This document shows positions 17,777 to 24,910 of a stretch of DNA of 64,000 nt, piece after piece. The DNA comes from Demequina activiva. Its GTDB lineage: Bacteria; Actinomycetota; Actinomycetes; Actinomycetales; Demequinaceae. The position numbers and the translations under genes are program-made. Below the pieces are notes generated by a model that ran no database searches, was not told where the DNA came from, and worked only from the letters and a program-made list of their open reading frames with translations. The stretch spans positions 806,001-870,000 of the forward strand of contig NZ_BONR01000001.1 in the NCBI RefSeq assembly GCF_016862815.1. The letters are read 5' to 3'. Numbering within the stretch: the first letter of the stretch is position 1; every line of letters begins with the position of its first letter.

Positions 17777-18766
17777 TTGCTTGATCCCACCGCCGCCGCC
17801 TACGCCCTGCTGCTGGGCGCTGTCGCCGCGTTCAACCCGTGTGGCTTCGCGCTGCTCCCTGCCTACATCACCGTGATCGTCACCGGCAGCGCCGATGCCG
17901 GCGTCACCCGGGCGGCGGCTCTGCGCCGCGCCGTAGGGTTCGGGCTCGCGATGACGGTGGGGTTCATGGTGATCTTCACCGGGTTCGGGCTGCTGTTCGG
18001 CGCGGTCAACATCGGCCTCCAGGGCTCGATCCTCCCGTACCTGTCCTACGTCACCGTCGCGATCGGCGCGGTGCTGATCTGGCTGGGCATCGTGCTGCTG
18101 CGCGGCGGAGAGCTGCGCGGCCCGGGCATGCGCATCACCGGCTCCGCGCCCACGCGCGCATTCTGGTCGCAGGTGGGCTACGGCGCCACGTTCGCGCTGG
18201 CCTCCATGAGCTGCACCATCGGCTTGTTCCTCGCCGTCGTGGCCCAGGCGCTCGCAGCGCCCGGGCCCGTCGGCGCGGTCGCACCGTTCCTCATCTACGG
18301 CGCCGGCATGGGCGCCTCGGTGCTCGCGGTGTCGATCCTCGCCGCCGTCGCCGGCTCCTCCGCGGCCGCCGCGCTGCGCTCCAAGACGCCGGTCCTCATG
18401 CGCATCGGCGGCGGGCTCATGGTGCTCGCCGGCATCTACGTCCTGCTCTTCGGCCTCGCGGAGGTGCTGCCCCGCTACGGCATCGACGCCCTCAATGAGG
18501 TGCTCCACACCACCGCGCGCTGGCAGGGCGCCGTCGCCCAGTGGATCGAGTCGTGGGGCACGGTCGCCCTGATCGTGTTCGTCGCCGTGGTGGCGATCGC
18601 CACGGTGGTCATCCTGCTCCTGGGGCGCCGGGCCGATGCGCGAGCAGCAGCCACGAAAGCGGAAGCAGAGCCGGTCGAGCCTGTCGCATCGGCCGCTCCC
18701 AGCCGCATCCAGGTCGCCGACAAGGCGACGCTGGACGCGCTGCGCGCGTCCACCAAGAAGGACTAG
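17777..18766 (+). CDS. ccdA: Cytochrome c biogenesis/thiol transporter CcdA
   Basis: 329 residues. Six transmembrane helices carry electrons from cytoplasmic thioredoxin to extracytoplasmic thiol proteins. The two redox cysteines are C22 in FNPCGFALLPAY and C146 in MSCTIGLF. A hydrophilic C-terminal tail of about 50 residues follows a seventh hydrophobic segment and is longer than in plain CcdA. The start is TTG 17777, justified by GAGAGGAG 6 nt upstream. Neighbouring thioredoxin-fold lipoproteins are the likely electron acceptors. The last codons share bases with the stop of the convergent gene (ctag at 18763-18766). Confidence 0.88.
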   Translation: MLDPTAAAYALLLGAVAAFNPCGFALLPAYITVIVTGSADAGVTRAAALRRAVGFGLAMTVGFMVIFTGFGLLFGAVNIGLQGSILPYLSYVTVAIGAVLIWLGIVLLRGGELRGPGMRITGSAPTRAFWSQVGYGATFALASMSCTIGLFLAVVAQALAAPGPVGAVAPFLIYGAGMGASVLAVSILAAVAGSSAAAALRSKTPVLMRIGGGLMVLAGIYVLLFGLAEVLPRYGIDALNEVLHTTARWQGAVAQWIESWGTVALIVFVAVVAIATVVILLLGRRADARAAATKAEAEPVEPVASAAPSRIQVADKATLDALRASTKKD

Positions 18767-19323
18767 CTCTCCGCCAGCCGCTCGGCCTGCGCCAGGATGT
18801 CCTCGGTGGTCAGGCCGGCGCCACCCTTCTCGTAGGTGCCGTCGTCATTGACGAACAGGAAGGCTGGCTGCAGCGCGACGCCGAAGTCCGCCCACAGAGT
18901 GCCGTCCTCGTCCAGCACGTGGGTCGCGTCGCCGGTGCCGGTGAAGTCCAGGAACTCGCCCACCTCGTTCTCGTCGGTGATGCGGCCCGCGATGCCCACC
19001 AGCTCGACGCCCTCGGGCATCTGGGCGATCGCATCGGCGACGTAGTCCTGGCCCTCGACCAGACAGGTAGGGCACCACGGCGCCCAGAACCACAGGATCA
19101 CGTCGCGGTGCTTGAGGGACTCGCCCTCGAGCGTGCCGCCTGCCGCGGTCGCAGCCGTGAAGTCGAAGGGTCCCGGCTGGGCGGGCGGGGACGACTCGGC
19201 TGGACGCTCAGCCGATCCCGTCGTCGCATCCGTCGTCGCGGTGGTCGCGCTCTCGCTCGAAGCCGTGCAGCCCGCGAGCACCAGGCTCGTCACCGCCGCC
19301 GCACCCAACATCCGTAGTCTCAT
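18763..19323 (-). CDS. TlpA/ResA-like thioredoxin-fold lipoprotein (WCPTC)
   Basis: 186 residues. The lipobox LAGC gives lipid-modified C19, a Ser/Thr/Pro linker follows, then a thioredoxin fold with active site W83-C84-P85-T86-C87. The cis-proline is in ALQPAFLF. It would act outside the membrane as a thiol reductase or oxidase, fed by the adjacent CcdA. It resembles the next gene (19397-20029) in layout, spacing of DEDGTLWADFGV/TEDGSLWSNFGV and C-terminus, so the two are paralogues. Their stops and starts are 73 bp apart. Confidence 0.86.
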   Translation of the reverse strand: MRLRMLGAAAVTSLVLAGCTASSESATTATTDATTGSAERPAESSPPAQPGPFDFTAATAAGGTLEGESLKHRDVILWFWAPWCPTCLVEGQDYVADAIAQMPEGVELVGIAGRITDENEVGEFLDFTGTGDATHVLDEDGTLWADFGVALQPAFLFVNDDGTYEKGGAGLTTEDILAQAERLAES

Positions 19324-19396
19324 CGGTCCTCCTCGACCATGTGAACGTTCATTCTACGCTCGGAGGGGATTCGGAGACAGAGCGAAACCGGATGGG

Positions 19397-20029
19397 TCAG
19401 GACGCGGCGAGCTGCTCCGCGGCCTCGATGATCTGAGCCTCGCCCGAGGAGCCGGGCATGGTCTCGAACGTGCCGTCGTCGTTGATGAGCACCAGTGCGG
19501 GCTGGTAGGAGACACCAAAGTTGGACCACAGCGAGCCGTCCTCGGTGAAGATGTGCTCGATGTCGCCCAGACCGTATTCCTCGACGAACTGCTGCGAGGA
19601 CGCGAGGTCCGCGTTGCCAGGCAGGCCATAGATGGTGACCCCGTCCGGAAGCTGCTCGTTGGCCGCGGCGACTGCCGGTGCCTCCGACTGGCAGATCGGG
19701 CACCATGACGCCCACACCCACACGATCGCGTCCTGACCCACGAGCGAGGCGCCGTCGAACTCGGCGCCGGCGAGCGTGGTGGTGGTGAACTGCAGGGCCT
19801 CGGGGACCTCGACGGACTCCATCGAGTCGTCGCTCATCGCGTCGTCCTCCATGGCGTCCGCCTCGTCGGTGGGCTCCTCCATGGCGTCGTCCATCGCGTC
19901 GTGCGTGGCGGACATCTCGGGCTCGGGTGAGGCGCCCGGCGACTCGGGCTCTGCGGCGGTGGCGCAGGCGGTGAGGGCGAGAGCGGACGCTCCCGCGAGG
20001 ACGGCAAGGCGTGCGGCAAAGGTCGTCAT
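19397..20029 (-). CDS. TlpA/ResA-like thioredoxin-fold lipoprotein with Met/Asp-rich linker (WCPIC)
   Basis: 210 residues. The lipobox LTAC gives C22. Residues 39-70 form an acidic linker with six methionines and one histidine (M39, M46, M50, M60, M65, M70), which could bind copper(I) or other soft metals or simply be flexible. The thioredoxin domain follows with C110-P-I-C113 and the cis-proline segment YQPALVLI. It is a paralogue of 18763-19323. Acting outside the membrane with CcdA is inferred from neighbourhood. Reading leftward it precedes the other lipoprotein gene. Confidence 0.84.
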   Translation of the reverse strand: MTTFAARLAVLAGASALALTACATAAEPESPGASPEPEMSATHDAMDDAMEEPTDEADAMEDDAMSDDSMESVEVPEALQFTTTTLAGAEFDGASLVGQDAIVWVWASWCPICQSEAPAVAAANEQLPDGVTIYGLPGNADLASSQQFVEEYGLGDIEHIFTEDGSLWSNFGVSYQPALVLINDDGTFETMPGSSGEAQIIEAAEQLAAS

Positions 20030-20074
20030 GCTGAGGATTCGGAGTGCTGACGAGGGCGGATGGGTGGCGCTGAC

Positions 20075-21442
20075 CTACAGGTCCGGGGCCATGTCCGCGA
20101 AGTGCGCGTAGTCCTTCTTGAACGCGACCGCGATGGTGTCGGTGGGGCCGGCGCGGTGCTTGGCGACGATGAAGTCAGCCTCGCCCGGACGGTTGTCGCG
20201 GTCGTAGGCATCGTCGCGATGCAGCAGGATCACGATGTCCGCGTCCTGCTCGATCGCGCCGGACTCGCGCATGTCGGACAGCATGGGCTTCTTCTCCGTG
20301 CGCTGCTCGGGACCACGGTTGAGCTGCGAGATCGCGATGACCGGGACCTCGATCTCCTTCGCGAGCAGCTTGAGCGCACGCGAGAACTCGGAGACCTCCT
20401 GCTGGCGGGACTCGACCTTGCGGCCCGAGCTCATCAGCTGGAGGTAGTCGACCACCACGAGCTGCAGGTCGTGCTGCTGCTTGAGGCGGCGGCACTTCGC
20501 ACGGATCTCCATGAGCGACATGTTGGGCGAGTCGTCGATGTAGAGCGGCGCGCTCGAGACCTTCGCGGCGGTCTGCGCGAGGCGTTCCCAGTCGTTCGGG
20601 CCCATCGGTCCCTTGGTCAGGCGCGAGAGCTTCACGCCCGCCTCCGCGGACAGCATGCGCTTGGTGATCTCCTCGCGGCTCATCTCGAGCGAGAAGATCA
20701 CGGAGGCCTTGCCGTGCTTGATCGACGCCGCGCGCGCGATGTCGAGGCCGAGCGTGGACTTTCCGATGGCCGGACGCGCTGCGAGCACGATCATCTGGCC
20801 GCCCTGCAGGCCGCCCGTGAGCTCGTCGAGCTGCGTGAAGCCGGTGGGGATGCCCAGCATCTGACCGTCGCGAGCGGACGCCATCTCGACCTGCGAGAGC
20901 GTCTGCTCCATCACGTCGCCGATGGACAGGTAGTCCTGCGAGTTGCGACGCTCGGTGACGGCGAAGATCTCCGCCTGAGCGCCGTCGACCACCATGTCGA
21001 CCTCAGCGCCGTCGGAGTCGTAGCCCATCGACGCGATGCGCGTGCCGGCCTCGACCAGGCGCCGCAGGATGGACTGCTCGCGCACCAGGCGCGCGTAGTA
21101 GCCGGCTGAGGCGGCGGACGGCACGATCGCGATGAGCGTGTGCAGGTACTCGGCGCCGCCGATGCGGCTCAGCTGGTTGGTGCGCTGGAGCTCGGCGCTG
21201 ACAGTGAGGGCGTCCACCGGGTCGCCGGAGTTGTAGAGCTTGACCGCGACGTCGAAGATGATCTCGTGCGCGGGCTTGTAGAAGTCATCCGCGCGGACGG
21301 ACTCGATGACGTCCGCCATCGCGTCCTTCGACAGCAGCATGGAGCCGAGCACGGACTGCTCGGCCTCGAGGTTCTGAGGGGGCAGACGGTCATAGGTGCT
21401 CGGCTCAGGTCCGTAGGACGCCTCGAGCTCCTCGACTGACAT
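20075..21442 (-). CDS. dnaB: Replicative DNA helicase
   Basis: 455-residue hexameric helicase that unwinds DNA at the replication fork. The N-terminal DnaB domain begins at LPPQNLEAEQSVLGSML. Walker A is ARPAIGKST, Walker B LQLVVVDYLQLM, and the C-terminal QLNRGPEQR loop is intact. The length is normal, so there is no intein. ATG 21442 is chosen because GGGAG stands 5 nt upstream and the conserved region starts soon after. It follows the rpsF-ssb-rpsR-rplI operon as in many Gram-positives, but across a 561-bp gap containing several DnaA boxes. Confidence 0.95.
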   Translation of the reverse strand: MSVEELEASYGPEPSTYDRLPPQNLEAEQSVLGSMLLSKDAMADVIESVRADDFYKPAHEIIFDVAVKLYNSGDPVDALTVSAELQRTNQLSRIGGAEYLHTLIAIVPSAASAGYYARLVREQSILRRLVEAGTRIASMGYDSDGAEVDMVVDGAQAEIFAVTERRNSQDYLSIGDVMEQTLSQVEMASARDGQMLGIPTGFTQLDELTGGLQGGQMIVLAARPAIGKSTLGLDIARAASIKHGKASVIFSLEMSREEITKRMLSAEAGVKLSRLTKGPMGPNDWERLAQTAAKVSSAPLYIDDSPNMSLMEIRAKCRRLKQQHDLQLVVVDYLQLMSSGRKVESRQQEVSEFSRALKLLAKEIEVPVIAISQLNRGPEQRTEKKPMLSDMRESGAIEQDADIVILLHRDDAYDRDNRPGEADFIVAKHRAGPTDTIAVAFKKDYAHFADMAPDL

Positions 21443-21610
21443 GACACTCCCTTTCTGTCCCGGTGAGACGAGTGTCTCTCCGGGGACTGACACGCCAAGG
21501 TAGGGGCTGCGGCGAGCCCGCACAAGTCGAGTTCTCGCTCCCCCGTGGACAGCCCGTGGATACACGCCGTGTGCACAGTGGAGGAACTGTGCAGAACCCC
21601 GGGGGCGCAC

Positions 21611-21757
21611 TGTGGACAGGTGTGTGGATTGCGTGTCGCAAATGTCGCGCCCACTACTGCTACCTGGACTGATACTGCTTTCAACGCTGTGGACAACGCT
21701 TGGGAGAAAGTCGTCGGCGTGTCGGCTCCCGGCGTGTCGGGTGTTCAGTTATCCACA
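21611..21757. promoter_or_regulatory. DnaA-box cluster upstream of dnaB
   Basis: TGTGGACAG (21611-21619), TGTGGATTG (21623-21631), TGTGGACAA (21688-21696, a perfect minus-strand TTGTCCACA box) and TTATCCACA (21749-21757, perfect). Weaker CGTGGA-core sites occur near 21545. Their position suggests DnaA acts on dnaB transcription or is titrated here. Confidence 0.55.
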
Positions 21758-21826
21758 CCCGCGCGTCGTCCCTGGTGGAAGCCTCCTGCTCCCCTGAGCC
21801 GCGCATCGGCCGTCCAGAGCCTGCCA

Positions 21827-21932
21827 CTCCCGGACAGCCCGAACCAATCCGGACGGGACGCGCCGGCTCGTAGCTCGACATCCCGGATATCGCACCGCGT
21901 GTCTCACCGAGGATGGTTCGAACTGTCGGGAG
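21827..21932. repeat. Inverted-repeat element, family A copy 1
   Basis: Left arm 21827-21846 (CTCCCGGACAGCCCGAACCA) and right arm 21914-21932 (TGGTTCGAACTGTCGGGAG) are near-complements separated by 67 bp. A 9-mer GCATCGGCC ends 15 bp before the left arm. The same layout recurs at 24786-24884. Confidence 0.6.
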
Positions 21933-21955
21933 GGCCGGACCCCGCGCACGCGAAA

Positions 21956-21985
21956 GGCCCGGCCCCGCCTGAGCGGGACCGGGCC
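21956..21985 (-). terminator. Rho-independent terminator of the rpsF-rplI operon
   Basis: Read leftward, a 13-bp G+C-rich stem (arms 21956-21968 and 21973-21985, one mismatch) with a 4-nt loop is followed by TTTCG. It lies 19 bp past the rplI stop. Confidence 0.85.
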
Positions 21986-22003
21986 TGACGGCTCAGTGAA
22001 GAG

Positions 22004-22450
22004 CTACTTCGCAGCCACCACGTTGACCTCGACGGCAGCCGAGAGGTCGTCGTGCAGGGAGACCTGCACCGTGTAGGTGCCCAGCGCCTTGATGGGCTGA
22101 GCGATGTGGATGCGGCGCTTGTCGACCTTGGCGCGGTCGCCGATCGCCGCGGCGATGTCCGCCGGCGTCACGGCACCGAAGAGGCGGCCGGACTCGCCCG
22201 CCTTCGCCTCGACGGTCACCGAGTTCGCCTGGAGCGAGTCGCGGGCGGCCTGGGCCTCCTCGACGCTGGCGATCTCCTTGTCGCGACGCGACTTGCGCAG
22301 CGTCTCGATCTGCTTCTCCGCACCAGCGGACCACGGGGTGGCCAGCTTGCGGGGAACCAGGTAATTGCGTGCGTAGCCGTCCTTGACGTCGACCACGTCG
22401 CCGGCGATGCCGAGGCCGGAGACCTCGTGGGTCAGGATGAGCTTTGCCAT
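22004..22450 (-). CDS. rplI: 50S ribosomal protein L9
   Basis: 148 residues, the normal length. The N-terminal rRNA-binding signature G-x2-G-x4-V-x2-G-Y-x2-N-x-L is present as GLGIAGDVVDVKDGYARNYLVP. A long connecting helix and the C-terminal domain ending EVNVVAAK follow. It is the last gene of the rpsF-ssb-rpsR-rplI operon and is closed by the terminator at 21956-21985. Confidence 0.97.
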   Translation of the reverse strand: MAKLILTHEVSGLGIAGDVVDVKDGYARNYLVPRKLATPWSAGAEKQIETLRKSRRDKEIASVEEAQAARDSLQANSVTVEAKAGESGRLFGAVTPADIAAAIGDRAKVDKRRIHIAQPIKALGTYTVQVSLHDDLSAAVEVNVVAAK

Positions 22451-22463
22451 GTCTGACCCCCGA

Positions 22464-22700
22464 TCAGCGGCCGGAGCCGGCGTAGGGGAGAAGGGCCATC
22501 TCGCGGGCGACCTTGATCGCGCGCGCGATCTCGCGCTGCTCCTGGACCGAGACGCCGGTGACCCGACGCGAGCGGATCTTGCCGCGGTCCGAGATGAACT
22601 TGCGCAGCAGCGCGGTGTCCTTGTAGTCGACCGTGGTGACCTTGGCCGCCTTGAGCGGGTTCACCTTCTTGCGCGGCTTGCGAATGTCGTGCTTAGCCAT
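22464..22700 (-). CDS. rpsR: 30S ribosomal protein S18
   Basis: 78 residues with the S18 core [18 protein letters not shown] and [26 protein letters not shown]. It lacks the zinc-type cysteines near the N-terminus ([16 protein letters not shown]), so it is the cysteine-free form often expressed irrespective of zinc. It lies 13 bp before rplI and 27 bp after ssb. Confidence 0.97.
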   Translation of the reverse strand: MAKHDIRKPRKKVNPLKAAKVTTVDYKDTALLRKFISDRGKIRSRRVTGVSVQEQREIARAIKVAREMALLPYAGSGR

Positions 22701-22727
22701 GTGTGGAACTCCTGAAGTGGAAAAGTA

Positions 22728-23204
22728 TTAGAACGGGGGCTCGTCCGACGCGGGGGCCGAGGCCCACGGGTCGTTCGAGGATCCGCCTGCCGGCGCGGAG
22801 GCGCCGCCGCCGAAGCCGCCCTGGCCGCCGGAGCCGCCCTGACGCTGCGTACGGTTCACCTTGGCGGTGGCGTATCGCAGCGAGGGACCAACCTCGTCGG
22901 CCTGCATCTCGACAACGGTGCGCTTCTCGCCGTTCGACTCGAACGAGCGCTGCACGAGGCGGCCGGTCACGATGACCCGCATGCCCTTGGTGAGCGACTC
23001 GGCCACGTTCTCCGCGGCCTCACGCCACAGGGAGCAGCGCATGAACAGGGTCTCTCCGTCCTTCCACTCGTTCGACTGGCGGTCGAACGTGCGGGGGGTG
23101 GACGCCACCGTGAAGTTGACGACCGCGGCGCCGGACTGGATGAATCTCAGCTCCGGGTCGCCGGTGAGGTTGCCGATCACGGTGATCTGAGTCTCGCCTG
23201 CCAT
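22728..23204 (-). CDS. ssb: Single-stranded DNA-binding protein
   Basis: 158 residues. An OB fold (about residues 1-110, beginning [21 protein letters not shown]), a Gly-rich linker and the acidic interaction tip DEPPF, a slight variant of the usual DDIPF. ATG 23204 is chosen because homology begins there and GGGGA is 7 nt upstream. It lies between rpsF and rpsR, the standard arrangement. Confidence 0.96.
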   Translation of the reverse strand: MAGETQITVIGNLTGDPELRFIQSGAAVVNFTVASTPRTFDRQSNEWKDGETLFMRCSLWREAAENVAESLTKGMRVIVTGRLVQRSFESNGEKRTVVEMQADEVGPSLRYATAKVNRTQRQGGSGGQGGFGGGASAPAGGSSNDPWASAPASDEPPF

Positions 23205-23257
23205 GTGTGTCCCCTTAGGTGTCGTGTCGTGTCGTTGGTTGCAGTCGGGAGCAGTCG

Positions 23258-23548
23258 CTACTTGGCGTCGGGACGCAGCAGCTTGGTGCGAAGAATGGAC
23301 TCGTTGAGGCCGAGCTGACGCTCGAGCTCCTTGGCCGTGGCGGACTCGGAGGTGAAGTTGATCACCGCGTAGACGCCATCGTTCTTCTTCTTGATGGGGT
23401 ATGCCAGGCGACGGCGGCCCCACACATCGACCTTGTCGACGGTGCCCTTGTCGCTGGTGACCACGTTCAGGTACTTGTCGAGCGACGGCTGGACCGTGCG
23501 CTCATCCACCTCGGGGTCGAGGATGACCATCATTTCGTACTGACGCAT
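23258..23548 (-). CDS. rpsF: 30S ribosomal protein S6
   Basis: 96 residues, beginning [20 protein letters not shown] and carrying [19 protein letters not shown], the S6 core that pairs with S18. It is the first gene of the operon; AGGAGGTGG stands 6-8 nt before the start. Confidence 0.97.
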   Translation of the reverse strand: MRQYEMMVILDPEVDERTVQPSLDKYLNVVTSDKGTVDKVDVWGRRRLAYPIKKKNDGVYAVINFTSESATAKELERQLGLNESILRTKLLRPDAK

Positions 23549-23695
23549 CGATTACCCACCTCCTCTGGACTCATGCGGCCACGGACGTTCCGTGGCAGGA
23601 GGGTTGTGATGCAAGCGGTCCCGGGTGCCGGGAGGCGTCGGGACCACCGACAAGGATACCTTGCGCGGCCTGCCGCCGCGATCCCTGTCCACAGG

Positions 23696-23701
23696 TAGCC
23701 T
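23696..23701 (+). promoter_or_regulatory. -10 box of leaderless promoter (FemX-like gene)
   Basis: TAGCCT ends 7 nt before GTG 23709, with no ribosome-binding site in between. A near-consensus DnaA-type CTGTCCACA overlaps the region just upstream (around 23685-23693). Confidence 0.45.
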
Positions 23702-23708
23702 CGTACGC

Positions 23709-24743
23709 GTGAGCGAACTGCGGGTGGAGCACTGGGAGAACGACCGTTTCATGGACGCCGCGCGCGCCTTCGGCGAGCCTGTGCCCATCGAGCAGGCACC
23801 GGCGTGGGACGCGTTCGACGAGGCGGTCGAGGGCCGGACGCCGTGGCGTCGCCTGGCCATCCTGGACACGGCCGATGCCGTGGTCGCGCTGATCGCGCTC
23901 ACGGAGTTCGAGGGGCGCGGCTTCACCTACCTGTGGGCCAAGCACGGCCCGATGTGGCCGTCGCGTCCCACGGCCGATGCGGAGGCCGCGGTGCGCGCGG
24001 CGGTGGTCGACTACGTGCGGGCCGAGGCTCCGTCGGTCGCCTTCGTGCGCCTGCACGCCTGGCACGAGGCAGCGGACCTCCACGAGCTGCTGCAGACGGT
24101 CACGTACGACACCACGGTCGTGATCGACCTGACCCGCTCCGAGGACGAGATCCTCGCGTCCTTCACCAAGCGCGGCCGCTACAAGACCCGCAAGGTCCTC
24201 AAGGACGAGGACATGACGGTCACGGATGAGTCCGGGATGAGCGCGGAGGGCTTCCGCGAGCTGTACGAGATCTACCGGGAGACCGCCGAGCGCGACGGGT
24301 TCGGCATCTTCCCCATGGACGTGTACACGACGATGCTCGCGTCGCTGGGCGAGCACGCGCGGGTATTCGTGGCCCGCCGCCACGACACCGGGCCGGAGGG
24401 GGACCTCGAGCCGGGCCGCGCGGTCTCCTGGGTGATCTCGCTGGTTCACGACGGCGCTGGCGTGGACTTCTACGCCGGTGGCAACCGCGAAGCGCGCGAC
24501 ACGAACGCCGCGATCCTGCTCAAGTGGAGGATCTTCACGACCCTGAAGGCGGAGGGCGTGACCCGCTACGACCTCATGGGCGTGGGCTCGGACCGGGCAC
24601 CCCAGCTGGCGGGCGTGGGGGAGTTCAAGCACCAGTTCGGGGACGACGTCGCGGTCGACGGCGCGTGGGACGTGCCGGTGAAGCCGCTGCGCTACCGCGC
24701 GCTGGTCGCAGCGCTGAAGGCCAAGCGCGCGCTGCGCCGGTAG
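23709..24743 (+). CDS. FemX/FemAB-like peptidoglycan interpeptide transferase
   Basis: 344 residues with the double GNAT-like fold of FemABX enzymes, which use aminoacyl-tRNA to add amino acids to the lipid II stem peptide. Typical stretches are FTKRGRYKTRKVLKD in the centre and YDLMGVGSDRAPQLAGVGEFKHQFG near the C-terminus, where the latter matches the FemX G-x-x-x-F-K-x-x-F-G motif. The start is GTG 23709, 7 nt after a -10 box. It is a stand-alone gene convergent with the PBP gene, which fits a cell-wall role. The amino acid added cannot be told. Confidence 0.87.
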   Translation: MSELRVEHWENDRFMDAARAFGEPVPIEQAPAWDAFDEAVEGRTPWRRLAILDTADAVVALIALTEFEGRGFTYLWAKHGPMWPSRPTADAEAAVRAAVVDYVRAEAPSVAFVRLHAWHEAADLHELLQTVTYDTTVVIDLTRSEDEILASFTKRGRYKTRKVLKDEDMTVTDESGMSAEGFRELYEIYRETAERDGFGIFPMDVYTTMLASLGEHARVFVARRHDTGPEGDLEPGRAVSWVISLVHDGAGVDFYAGGNREARDTNAAILLKWRIFTTLKAEGVTRYDLMGVGSDRAPQLAGVGEFKHQFGDDVAVDGAWDVPVKPLRYRALVAALKAKRALRR

Positions 24744-24785
24744 ACGCCCCAGCCCGCGCATCGGCCATGCGCCGCCGCGCTGCTG

Positions 24786-24884
24786 CGGACAGTTCGCACC
24801 ACATCAGCGGCGACACGCCGCGCGCGCAGCGGCGTCGCGCCCCTGCGGCCGGCGCCTCGACCGCGACTTGGTTCGAACTGTCCG
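24786..24884. repeat. Inverted-repeat element, family A copy 2
   Basis: Left arm 24786-24801 (CGGACAGTTCGCACCA) and right arm 24869-24884 (TGGTTCGAACTGTCCG) pair with one bulge or mismatch across 67 bp. A 9-mer GCATCGGCC (24758-24766) precedes it by 19 bp, as in copy 1 at 21827-21932. It lies between two convergent genes. Confidence 0.6.
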
Positions 24885-24910
24885 TGGGGCGGGGGCCGCG
24901 CGCTGCGCCG

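Larger units (their letters stand above)
21443..22003. other. 561-bp gap between rplI and dnaB: DnaA-box cluster, 9-mer and inverted repeat
   Basis: No gene is supported. Going right from dnaB there are DnaA-box-like sequences between 21545 and 21757, one 9-mer copy at 21803-21811, the inverted-repeat element at 21827-21932, and the rplI terminator at 21956-21985. The dnaB promoter must lie here but no clear -35/-10 pair was identified. Confidence 0.6.

Noticed and set aside
21914-24884. GGTTCGAAC strings resembling the T-loop of tRNA genes at 21915 and 24870
   Set aside because: No acceptor stem, anticodon arm or D-arm can be built around them; they are arms of the inverted-repeat elements.
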